Assembly: GCA_021129695.1 (NCBI GenBank)
Contig: JAJOKU010000037.1
Coordinates: 1-7,172, forward strand
DNA: 7,172 nucleotides
Source: a candidate division NPL-UPA2 bacterium
Lineage (GTDB): Bacteria; NPL-UPA2; JAGMAN01
Reading direction: 5' to 3'
The notes under the pieces were generated by a model that had not been told where the DNA came from, searched no databases, and was given only the letters and a program-made list of their open reading frames with translations. The translations under genes were made by a program, and so were the position numbers. Shown here piece after piece: positions 1 through 5,786 of this stretch; positions within the stretch are counted from its first letter, which is position 1, and each line of letters begins with the position of its first letter.

Positions 1-134
1 CACTTTTTTGCGGTGTTCACTTTCAAATGTCTATGCTTTGGGAGGGAAGCTGAGGCAGATTTACTGTGGGTAAGTTATGGATTTATAAGAGGTTAGGTGA
101 AAATGAGGGCGGTAGGATTTTTGGCAGGAAAAAT
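1..134. other. unassigned end of window, no gene supported
   Basis: Nothing here can be assigned. One plus-strand frame is open from base 1 to a TAG at 94-96, but its translation has no recognisable motif and its start would lie outside the window. A 16-residue plus-strand frame (103-153) has an AGGTGA-like sequence just upstream but no family resemblance. The minus strand, where an intact aspartate kinase would continue, has stops and no kinase-like residues. This may be the far side of a rearrangement or insertion, or the edge of an assembled contig. Confidence 0.4.
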
Positions 135-155
135 TTATGTGTCAAGCCTTTGACA
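129..155 (-). terminator. candidate hairpin with T-run, or inverted repeat at the kinase break
   Basis: Positions 140-155 form a perfect 6-bp stem (TGTCAA / TTGACA) with a 4-nt loop. On the minus strand it is followed by CATAAATTTTT, so it could act as a weak intrinsic terminator for the hisC transcript. The stem has only two G-C pairs and the T-run starts late, so the fit is poor. It covers the last codons of the truncated aspartate kinase, so it could instead be the end of an inserted or recombined sequence. Confidence 0.25.
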
Positions 156-278
156 ATCGTTTCCACCAGAGACAACCACCGCTATTCTTTCCGCCCGATG
201 GGATAATATCACTTCCACCACTTGCGTGGCGGTAACCGCATCCCGGAGAACTGCCCCACCAAACTTCATTACTTTCAT
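135..278 (-). pseudogene. truncated aspartate kinase N-terminus (47 codons)
   Basis: Translation begins MKVMKFGGAVLRDA and continues to IAVVVSGG before diverging and stopping at TAA (135-137). The K-F-G-G motif right after the start and the hydrophobic VVVS strand about 30 residues later are the first two landmarks of the aspartate kinase (amino acid kinase) fold, which phosphorylates aspartate at the head of lysine, threonine and methionine synthesis. A complete enzyme has roughly 400 or more residues, so almost all of the catalytic domain and both ACT domains are missing. The ATG overlaps the hisC stop as ATGA, the arrangement of a real translationally coupled operon gene. That argues for an intact ancestral gene later cut by deletion or insertion, or for an assembly break. 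Similarity seems lost around 160-168, next to a hairpin at 140-155. The fragment itself should be inactive. Confidence 0.6.
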
Positions 279-1357
279 ATCACTCTCTCCAGGGCTTTAA
301 TAAATTTCTCATTCTGCTCGGCGGTGCCGATGGTCACCCGGATGAAATTCCCTAGACCGTAGATTCCCATTGACCGAACAATTATCCCCTCTCTCATCAG
401 ATTCTGGCAGATGCCTCCGGCCTCCTGCCTTAGGTCAATCAAGATGAAGTTAGCCTCAGAGGGAATATAGGAAATCTTTAATTTATCCAACGCCCGATAA
501 AGAAAGTCTTTCCCTCCCCGGTTAATGCTGCGGCTGCGCTCTATGTGCTCTTTATCCTTGAGGGCGGCCAGGGCGGCTACCTGGGCCAGACAGTTGGTAT
601 TAAAGGGCTGGCGAACCCGATTCATATCTTTAATTAAATCTTCTCTGGCAATGCCGTATCCGATCCGGAGTCCCGCTAAACCATATATCTTGGAGAAGGT
701 GCGCAGGGTTATGACATTTCGTCCATGCCTGATGTAGTCAATGGTCCGGGGAAAATCATCCCGGGTGATGTATTCATAGTAGGCTTCGTCAAAGACCACT
801 ATAACCTCCTCCGGAATCTTATTCATGAACGAGTGGACTTCCTCATGGGTGACCATCGTCCCTGTGGGATTGTTGGGATTGGCAATGAAGACCAATTTTG
901 TCTTCTCATTTACTGCCTCCCCCATGGCCACAAGATCGTGGGTGAAATTTCTTAAATTTACCAGTTGAGGTTTTCCATTCATCACCTTAACGGCCATCCG
1001 GTAGATGATAAAAGCCGGCTGAGCGATGACTGCCTCTTCTCCCTCATTGAGAAAGGTCTCCGCAATCATCCGGATAATCTCATCTGAGCCATTGCCAAAG
1101 ATGATATTTCCCTCTCCCACATTTAAATGCTCAGCCAGGGCTCTCTTTAAGTAGTAAGCGCTTCCATCTGGATAGAGGTTAACCTCCCTTAGAGCCTCTC
1201 GCATTGCCTCCACCGCCCTGGGGGAAGGGCCAAGAGGGTTCTCGTTAGAGGCCATCTTAACCGCTTCCTTAATTCCCAGTTCCCTCTCTACTTCCTTAAT
1301 CGGCTTCCCTGGCTGGTAAGGTTCTATCTCCAGAATATTTTCTCTCACTAATTTCAT
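275..1357 (-). CDS. hisC: histidinol-phosphate / aromatic aminotransferase (HisC family)
   Basis: This is a PLP-dependent class I/II aminotransferase of 360 residues, the normal HisC length. Visible landmarks are ASNENPLGPSP (36-46), the cofactor loop GNGSDEII (88-95), ANPNNPTG (159-166), the PLP pyridine-binding Asp190 in FDEAYYEY, the Schiff-base lysine K223 in TFSKIYGLAGLRIGYG, and R340 in IRVTIGT, which binds the substrate carboxylate. HisC converts imidazole acetol phosphate plus glutamate to histidinol phosphate in the cytoplasm. Some family members also transaminate phenylpyruvate and hydroxyphenylpyruvate. The ATG follows the pheA TAG with no gap, with TAGGAG as ribosome binding site inside the pheA end. 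No other his gene is in view, so coupling to pheA suggests an aromatic transaminase role, alone or in addition. The family is certain; the physiological substrate is inferred. Confidence 0.93.
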   Translation of the reverse strand: MKLVRENILEIEPYQPGKPIKEVERELGIKEAVKMASNENPLGPSPRAVEAMREALREVNLYPDGSAYYLKRALAEHLNVGEGNIIFGNGSDEIIRMIAETFLNEGEEAVIAQPAFIIYRMAVKVMNGKPQLVNLRNFTHDLVAMGEAVNEKTKLVFIANPNNPTGTMVTHEEVHSFMNKIPEEVIVVFDEAYYEYITRDDFPRTIDYIRHGRNVITLRTFSKIYGLAGLRIGYGIAREDLIKDMNRVRQPFNTNCLAQVAALAALKDKEHIERSRSINRGGKDFLYRALDKLKISYIPSEANFILIDLRQEAGGICQNLMREGIIVRSMGIYGLGNFIRVTIGTAEQNEKFIKALERVI

Positions 1358-2419
1358 CTATTCTCCTACAGGATATGAGCCCAATATTTTTAAGTAGGGA
1401 CATTCTTTTCCCAGTTCCTTCAGGGCTTTCTTTACATCTTCATCCTCACAGTGGCCTTCTAAGTCAACGAAGAAGAAATAGTCCCAGGCCTTTCGACGGG
1501 AGGGGCGGGACTCAATCTTAGTTAGATTTATACCGTGATCCTTAAATGGCTTGAGCATAGCATAGAGGGCTCCAACTCTATCCCTGATAGAGAACATGAC
1601 TGATGTCTTATCCTCACCAGTGCTTTGAGCTAAGGTCTTTCCAATGACCAGGAAGCGCGTGATGTTAGGGGCGCTATCCTCAATGCGACGACTGATCACC
1701 CTCAAGCCGTAGATCTGGGCGGCCAGTTCGCTGGCGATAGCCCCGGCCTCCTTCTCCCGGGAGGCAAGTTCAGCCCCCTTAGAGGTAGTGGAAACCTCAA
1801 TTAGTTCGGCCTTTGGCAGATTACTCTCAATCCAGTTTCGGCACTGAGCTAAAGCCTGGGGATTGGAATAAACCTTCCTGATATCTTTTAATCTTCCTTT
1901 AGAAAGTAGATGATGTGAGACCTCCTGGGAGACCTCTGAGCAGATCTTTAGTTCTGAATCAATGAACATATCCAGGGTATGATTCACCACTCCCTCGGTG
2001 GAGTTCTCTATGGGAACTACCCCATAGTCAGCCCGCTCCCTCTTCACTTCGGTAAATACTTCGGCGATGCTCTTTGCCGGGATGAGTTTCACCGAGGAAC
2101 CAAATTTGTGAAGGGCGGCTAAGTGAGTGAAGGTCCCCTCTGGCCCCCAGTAAGCTACCCGAAGGGGCTTCTCCAGGGAGAGAGCCGCCGACATAATCTC
2201 CCGGTAGACAGCTCTCACGGCCCCGTCAGGGAGTGGCCCTTTATTCTCTTTCAGCAGTCTCTGGTAGACTTGCTTCTCCCTATCCGGAACATAATATCCT
2301 TTCTTGTCCCTGGCCTTGATCTTACCCACTTCAAGGGCCAATTTAGTCCTCTTGTTGATAAGAGCCAAAATCTTGGTGTCCAGTCTGTCTATCTGCTGGC
2401 GCAGTTCCTTCAGATTCAT
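1358..2419 (-). CDS. pheA: bifunctional chorismate mutase / prephenate dehydratase (P-protein)
   Basis: This cytoplasmic enzyme converts chorismate to prephenate and then to phenylpyruvate, the committed steps to phenylalanine. Residues below are numbered from a TTG two codons upstream (2425); subtract two for the ATG start chosen here. An AroQ helical mutase domain spans about 1-85, with R9, R26, K37 and E50 matching active-site residues of the E. coli P-protein. The dehydratase domain (about 87-265) has GPEGTFT (94-100), ENSTEGV (140-146) and the catalytic T256-R257-F258 motif. A C-terminal ACT domain (about 273-350) keeps GAL (285-287) and ESRPS (305-309), the phenylalanine-binding motifs, so feedback inhibition is likely. 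ATG 2419 is preferred because AGGGGG lies 6 nt upstream; TTG 2425 would abut that sequence. The gene is directly coupled to hisC. Confidence 0.95.
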   Translation of the reverse strand: MNLKELRQQIDRLDTKILALINKRTKLALEVGKIKARDKKGYYVPDREKQVYQRLLKENKGPLPDGAVRAVYREIMSAALSLEKPLRVAYWGPEGTFTHLAALHKFGSSVKLIPAKSIAEVFTEVKRERADYGVVPIENSTEGVVNHTLDMFIDSELKICSEVSQEVSHHLLSKGRLKDIRKVYSNPQALAQCRNWIESNLPKAELIEVSTTSKGAELASREKEAGAIASELAAQIYGLRVISRRIEDSAPNITRFLVIGKTLAQSTGEDKTSVMFSIRDRVGALYAMLKPFKDHGINLTKIESRPSRRKAWDYFFFVDLEGHCEDEDVKKALKELGKECPYLKILGSYPVGE

Positions 2420-2425
2420 CTCCAA

Positions 2426-2431
2426 CCCCCT
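2426..2431 (-). promoter_or_regulatory. Shine-Dalgarno sequence deciding the pheA start
   Basis: AGGGGG on the minus strand is separated by 6 nt (TTGGAG) from ATG at 2419-2417. The in-frame TTG at 2425 directly touches it, leaving no spacer, so the ATG is the more credible start. Confidence 0.5.
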
Positions 2432-2440
2432 AAATTATGC

Positions 2441-2599
2441 CGCGGATTATCACGGATAGGATCTACAAATCATTATAAACTATCCGACTATATTCCAAAC
2501 TCGTTTCTATCATCCGTGTTCATCAGTGGCTATATACTTTACTTCATCATCCTTTGTGCCTTTGTCAGTATTTCTGTGAGAATCTGTGTTAATCTGTGG
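2441..2599. repeat. degenerate AATCTGTG-type repeat across the scpB end and pheA leader
   Basis: Plus-strand units include ATCCGTGTTCATCAGTGG (2512-2529), TTTCTGTGAG (2571-2580), and AATCTGTGTT with AATCTGTGG (2581-2599). CGCGGATTATCACGG (2441-2455) is a related unit closer to pheA. The units are about 9-11 nt and imperfect. The same words recur in the trpS-scpA gap. From memory, similar runs are scattered in many environmental bacterial genomes, but I cannot name a family. The repeat covers the final codons and stop of scpB. Confidence 0.6.
2472..2498 (-). promoter_or_regulatory. candidate pheA-hisC promoter
   Basis: A perfect TATAAT (2477-2472) lies about 50 nt upstream of the pheA ATG. 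The best -35 is TTGGAA (2498-2493) at a short 15-nt spacing, so the promoter is only partly convincing. A 7-bp inverted repeat, CGGATAG (2453-2459) and CTATCCG (2480-2486 on the plus strand), brackets the -10 box and could form a stem or protein site. The gap also contains degenerate genomic repeat, so the match may be chance. No Phe-rich leader peptide or T-box-like leader is visible. Confidence 0.3.
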
Positions 2600-3118
2600 T
2601 TTCACAAGCTCTTCCATCTTGGGCAGTTCAGAGAGAGCTCTCAGGCCAAAGTGTTCCAAAAACTCATCAGTCGTCCCATAGATGAGGGGACGGCCAAGAA
2701 TCATCTTCCTTCCCATCACCCGAATTAGCCTCTTCTCCAGCAAGCTGTGTAAGACTCCGGCTACGTCCACTCCTCTAATAGATTCAATCTCCGACCTGAT
2801 AACCGGCTGCTTATAAGCAATGATGCTCAGGGTCTCCAGGGATGCCGCAGTCAGTCTCTCCCGGTGGCGCACCTTATAGAACTTCTTAAGCCAGGGGCCA
2901 AATTGAGGTCGGGTAGACATCCGAAATCCACCAGCTACCTCAACGAGCTGGAAACTTCTCCCCTGACTCTCATACTCATCTTGTAAATTCTTAATCAAGC
3001 TCTGAATGCTCTTGCTATCTATTTCCTCCAGAACCTCCTTTATCTGCTCAACTGAAATGGGTTTATCGGCTGAAAAGAGGAGGGCCTCAATTATAGCTCT
3101 TGCTTCCTGAAGTTCCAT
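2510..3118 (-). CDS. scpB: segregation and condensation protein ScpB
   Basis: ScpB dimers bind the kleisin ScpA and regulate the SMC-ScpAB complex that organises and segregates the chromosome. The protein has 202 residues. The two winged-helix domains are visible as an N-terminal part (about 1-80) beginning MELQEARAIIEALLFSADKP and a second part (about 85-165). The second contains the family hallmarks ETLSIIAYKQPVIRSEI (95-111) and GRPLIYGTTDEFLEHFGL (142-159). Residues ~173-202 (INTDSHRNTDK and the following polar stretch) are not typical ScpB sequence. They are a translation of the degenerate AATCTGTG-type repeat, so the original stop was probably lost or replaced near residue 172. The core is complete, so function is expected. 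The start lies 1 nt after the scpA stop with no good ribosome binding site, which implies translational coupling. Confidence 0.94.
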   Translation of the reverse strand: MELQEARAIIEALLFSADKPISVEQIKEVLEEIDSKSIQSLIKNLQDEYESQGRSFQLVEVAGGFRMSTRPQFGPWLKKFYKVRHRERLTAASLETLSIIAYKQPVIRSEIESIRGVDVAGVLHSLLEKRLIRVMGRKMILGRPLIYGTTDEFLEHFGLRALSELPKMEELVKPQINTDSHRNTDKGTKDDEVKYIATDEHG

Positions 3119-3119
3119 G

Positions 3120-3830
3120 TTACTGTTTATATACTCTTATTTCCCCAAATCTCCTTGCCTGGCGAATCTTTATCTCCTTTAACCTTATCAGCTCCAGTAA
3201 GGCCAAGAAGGTAACTACCATCTCCACCCTGTTTACCAGACCAACGAAGAATTCAGTAAAATTCAGGGAGGCCTTCACCCTCAGCATATCCATGATGTTC
3301 CTTATCTTCTCTTTGACGGTGGTCTCCTCCTCCATAATCTCGGTGAACTCCTCCTTCTCGCCAACCGCCTTTAAGACATTGGAGAAGGCAGAGAGCAGGT
3401 CAAAGAGGCTGGCTTCTAATAAGAATCCTTCCTTTTGAGAAAGCTCCGCCGCCTCATCCCCGCTTCGGGTGAAAATCTCCTCCTGCTCAATCTCCTTAGC
3501 CTTCAACCTCTCGGCGGCCTCCTTGAATTTCTGGTATTCAATTAGCTGCTTTACTAACTCTGCTCTGGGGTCCTCCTCCAGCTCTTCCTCCTCTAACTCT
3601 TCCTCGGGAAGGAGCAGGCGTGATTTGATGTGCATAAGGGTGGCCGCCATGACTAAAAATTCTCCGGCTACATCCAGATTGAGCATCTTCATTATATGAA
3701 TATATTCCAAATACTGTTCAGTGATTCTGGCAATGGGGATATGATAAATATCCAGCTCCTCTTTCTTAATGAGATAAAGCAGTAAGTCCAGCGGGCCTTC
3801 AAAGATTTCCAGCTGCACCTTAAAGCTCAT
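3120..3830 (-). CDS. scpA: segregation and condensation protein ScpA (kleisin)
   Basis: ScpA bridges the two heads of an SMC dimer and carries ScpB, forming the ring that compacts and segregates the nucleoid. The 236-residue length is normal. The N-terminal SMC-neck-binding helices show the family signature FEGPLDLLLYLIKKEELDIY (10-29), then ITEQYLEYI (36-44) and AATLMHIKSRLLLP (62-75). A very acidic linker follows (76-88, mostly Glu), where ScpB normally binds. The C-terminal winged helix (about 170-236) ends with FLALLELIRLKEIKIRQ and FGEIRV, the SMC-cap-binding part. The ATG is preceded by a modest AGG, and an in-frame stop lies 10-12 nt upstream, so no longer start is possible. It is followed 1 nt later by scpB. 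The smc gene is not in the window. Confidence 0.95.
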   Translation of the reverse strand: MSFKVQLEIFEGPLDLLLYLIKKEELDIYHIPIARITEQYLEYIHIMKMLNLDVAGEFLVMAATLMHIKSRLLLPEEELEEEELEEDPRAELVKQLIEYQKFKEAAERLKAKEIEQEEIFTRSGDEAAELSQKEGFLLEASLFDLLSAFSNVLKAVGEKEEFTEIMEEETTVKEKIRNIMDMLRVKASLNFTEFFVGLVNRVEMVVTFLALLELIRLKEIKIRQARRFGEIRVYKQ

Positions 3831-3837
3831 AATGCCT

Positions 3838-3939
3838 GATTACACCGATTTTAGAATACAATTACACAGATTAAAAACCACTCTTCCTACCTATATACAC
3901 TATCTCATCTGTGTAATCTGCCTTTTAATCTGTGGAATC
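3838..3939. repeat. inverted AATCTGTG-type repeats in the trpS-scpA gap
   Basis: The 129-nt gap is largely repeat. AATTACACAGATTAAA (3860-3875) is matched in inverted orientation by TTTAATCTGTGGAATC (3924-3939) at 14 of 16 positions. GATTACACCGAT (3838-3849) is matched in inverted orientation by 3908-3919 at 11 of 12. The left arm carries the reverse complement of the words seen on the right and near scpB. The ~32 nt between the arms (3876-3907) is unique. The RNA could fold into a long imperfect hairpin between trpS and scpA. No transposase or clear target duplication is seen. Confidence 0.6.
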
Positions 3940-3960
3940 AGACATCCTATTCGGATGTCT
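3940..3960 (-). repeat. short hairpin at the trpS stop
   Basis: A perfect 8-bp stem (AGACATCC / GGATGTCT) with a 5-nt loop starts within the trpS TAA codon. No T-run follows on the minus strand, so it is not a classical intrinsic terminator. It could stabilise or pause the transcript between trpS and scpA. Confidence 0.4.
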
Positions 3961-4940
3961 TACATTCCCATGGCGGCCATAGCCTCTTTCAAAGTAGTAG
4001 AGGCAATCCCCCGGGCTCGTTTACCGCCCTCCTCTAAGATCTCATCTATCTTCTTTGGATCATCCTTTATGCTGCTTCGGCGCTCGTGTAGCCCTTTTAG
4101 ATAATTTATTAAGGACTCAGCTAACATTCCCTTACAATCGGTACAGCCAATCTTTGCAGTCCGGCAGTCTTCCGCTAATTTAGAAATCTTCTCCTCGCTG
4201 AAGCAGTTATGATAACTATAGACATTACATATCTCGGGATGTCCGGGGTCATTTCTCTTGATGCGAGCAGGGTCGGTAATCATCTGAAGAACCTTCTCCC
4301 GGATAGTATCCGAAGAATCAGTTAGGGCAATATAGTTCCTGTAGCTCTTACTCATCTTCCGGTTGTCAATGCCCAGAAGCTTGGGAACATGAGTTAAAAT
4401 TGGCTTTGGTTCCAGGAAGACCTTACCATAAAGGTTATTAAATCTTCTCACGATCTCTCTCGCCAACTCTAAATGAGGAAGCTGGTCCTCGCCCACGGGA
4501 ACCAAAGTAGCCTTATACAGAATAATATCGGCTGTCTGCAGGACGGGATAGCCTAGAAACCCATAAGTGGATAGGTCCTTATCCCTTAGCTCATCTTTCT
4601 GCTCCTTATAAGTGGGGTTACGCTCCAGCCAGCCGAGTGGTGTTATCATGGAAAGCACTAAATGCAATTGAGCGTGTTCGGGCACCCTGGATTGAAGGAA
4701 GATGGTGCACTTCTCCACATCCAGGCCAGCCGCTAACCAATCAATAACATTCTCCCTGATATTGCGCCTGATCCCTTTTGAGTCAGCGTACTCAGAAGAG
4801 AGAGCATGCAGGTCAGCCACCATGAAGAGACAATCGTGCTTATTCTGGAGCTCTACCCAGTTATTCAGAGCACCTAAGAGATTCCCTAAGTGCACCTCTC
4901 CGGTAGGCCGAAGACCGCTTAAGACCCGCTCCTTAGCCAT
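3960..4940 (-). CDS. trpS: tryptophanyl-tRNA synthetase, probable iron-sulfur type
   Basis: This cytoplasmic class I synthetase activates tryptophan with ATP and charges tRNA-Trp. It has 326 residues, usual for bacterial TrpRS. The HIGH-type motif is TGEVHLGN (13-20) and the KMSKS loop is exact at 195-199. QTADIILYKATLVPVGEDQ (135-153) and MITDPARIKRNDPG (220-233) are also characteristic. Cysteines at 238, 259, 266 and 269 give C-x20-C-x6-C-x2-C, close to the C-x22-C-x6-C-x2-C motif that binds [4Fe-4S] in Thermotoga maritima TrpRS (from memory). The last part, IGCTDCKGMLAESL, fits that subgroup, so a cluster near the anticodon-binding region is likely but not proven. The ATG overlaps the protease stop (TAATG) and has a strong GGGAGGAGG ribosome binding site. 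Transcription is expected from the promoter upstream of the protease gene. Confidence 0.96.
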   Translation of the reverse strand: MAKERVLSGLRPTGEVHLGNLLGALNNWVELQNKHDCLFMVADLHALSSEYADSKGIRRNIRENVIDWLAAGLDVEKCTIFLQSRVPEHAQLHLVLSMITPLGWLERNPTYKEQKDELRDKDLSTYGFLGYPVLQTADIILYKATLVPVGEDQLPHLELAREIVRRFNNLYGKVFLEPKPILTHVPKLLGIDNRKMSKSYRNYIALTDSSDTIREKVLQMITDPARIKRNDPGHPEICNVYSYHNCFSEEKISKLAEDCRTAKIGCTDCKGMLAESLINYLKGLHERRSSIKDDPKKIDEILEEGGKRARGIASTTLKEAMAAMGM

Positions 4941-5584
4941 TAACCTCCTCCCAGTAGAAGAACGGACAAGTTAGCAACCATAAACCAGACTACATCAAGA
5001 GCACCTATCATCAGCAAACCAAACACAATGAAAATGCCAAATGGTCTTATCCGACTGAAAATCTCTTCATATCTATCAGGCAAAAGTCCCTGCAAGATTC
5101 CAGAGCCATCTAAGGGAGGCACCGGAATCAGGTTAAAGAAGGCCAGGATAAGATTCAGATGAACGGCCACAATTAAGAAATGGCCCACTGGTTCCCAAAT
5201 AGCTCCCGGTAGATGGATAGTTTTCGAGGCAAAGACAGCTATATGAAAGATAATAGCAAAGATAACCGAAGAAGCTATATTGGAAGCCGGTCCGGCTAAT
5301 GATACCAGCATATAGTCACGCTTAAGGTGACGCAGATTATAGGGGTTCACCGGCACTGGTTTGGCCCATCCTATCAAAAATCCTGCTCCCGTCACAATCA
5401 TGAGCAAGGGCATAACTACCGTCCCGATTGGGTCAAGGTGAGCAATTGGATTTAAGGTCACTCTCCCCTGGCTCCTGGCCGTGGGATCGCCAAGTCTGTC
5501 CGCCATCCAGGCATGGCAGCACTCATGAAAAGCGATAGCCAGCAGAAAAGCCGGTATCCAAATAACAAGCTGTGATATGGCCAT
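4940..5584 (-). CDS. site-2 protease-family (M50) membrane zinc metalloprotease
   Basis: This is a polytopic membrane protein of 214 residues belonging to the short M50 rhomboid-like site-2 protease group. The zinc and catalytic motif HExxH is H20-E21-C22-C23-H24, followed by DRLGDPTA (29-36) and LNPIAHLDPIG (44-54). The third zinc ligand is D159 in NLIPVPPLDGSGIL (151-164). Hydrophobic segments lie at about 5-25, 55-73, 93-119, 133-155 and 182-211. No PDZ domain is present, unlike RseP or RIP proteins. The family cleaves substrates within the membrane, but the substrate of this short type is generally unknown. It is commonly found beside trpS and scpAB, with no evident functional link. The ATG has GAGGAAGAGGA upstream and the gene overlaps trpS by 1 nt. 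The CC pair inside the HExxH motif is less usual than small or aromatic residues. Confidence 0.92.
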   Translation of the reverse strand: MAISQLVIWIPAFLLAIAFHECCHAWMADRLGDPTARSQGRVTLNPIAHLDPIGTVVMPLLMIVTGAGFLIGWAKPVPVNPYNLRHLKRDYMLVSLAGPASNIASSVIFAIIFHIAVFASKTIHLPGAIWEPVGHFLIVAVHLNLILAFFNLIPVPPLDGSGILQGLLPDRYEEIFSRIRPFGIFIVFGLLMIGALDVVWFMVANLSVLLLGGG

Positions 5585-5641
5585 TCTGTTCCTCTTCCTC
5601 AGAAATATTTCTTATGAATGAATCTTTTCCTGTCCACCGAT

Positions 5642-5670
5642 ATGCTATCAGAATTGAGAGGGTCTGTCAA
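5642..5670 (-). promoter_or_regulatory. sigma70-like promoter for the protease-trpS-scpAB operon
   Basis: On the minus strand there is a consensus -35 TTGACA (5670-5665), a 17-nt spacer and a -10 TAGCAT (5647-5642). A TG one base upstream of the -10 gives an extended -10 element. Transcription would start near 5635, leaving a leader of about 50 nt before ATG 5584. The leader includes a 12-bp palindrome, AGAAATATTTCT (5601-5612). This is the best promoter in the window. Confidence 0.7.
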
Positions 5671-5671
5671 T

Positions 5672-5688
5672 CAGAAAAAGTTTTTCTG
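5672..5688. repeat. 17-nt palindrome abutting the -35 box
   Basis: CAGAAAAAGTTTTTCTG is a perfect palindrome of 8-bp arms around a central G, ending 1 nt upstream of the -35 box of the protease promoter. It could be a regulator-binding site or an AT-rich upstream element. As a hairpin it is weak, and no terminator-type T-run follows. Confidence 0.3.
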
Positions 5689-5743
5689 GTATAACACCAA
5701 GAAGCATCTTAGAAGGATGAAATTGGGGACTTTTTGGAAGGCT

Positions 5744-5766
5744 GTCATAACTGACTGATTTATGAC
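5744..5766. repeat. inverted repeat after the cca stop
   Basis: GTCATAA (5744-5750) and TTATGAC (5760-5766) are perfect 7-bp inverted arms with a 9-nt loop, about 20 nt downstream of the cca stop. The stem is AT-rich and no T-run follows on the minus strand, so it is at best a weak or factor-dependent terminator. The rest of the 202-nt gap between cca and the protease holds the promoter described above and no supported gene. Confidence 0.3.
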
Positions 5767-5786
5767 TGAAAGAGTCTCAGATATCC

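Noticed and set aside
103..153. 16-residue plus-strand frame with AGGTGA just upstream
   Set aside because: The spacer is only 2 nt, the peptide is unrecognised, and it ends inside the hairpin; too short to support as a gene.
2123..2728. 201-codon open frame on the plus strand opposite pheA and scpB
   Set aside because: It is antisense to two clearly recognisable genes, has no family motif, and is partly a translation of the repeat.
3838..3939. CRISPR array or MITE
   Set aside because: Units are imperfect and about 9-16 nt, without regular spacers, transposase or target-site duplication.
3832..4104. 90-codon plus-strand frame starting in the trpS-scpA gap
   Set aside because: It runs through repeat sequence and then antisense to trpS; no motif or supporting context.
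5671..5748. 25-codon minus-strand frame between cca and the protease
   Set aside because: It has no ribosome binding site, no known similarity, and its end overlaps the promoter region.
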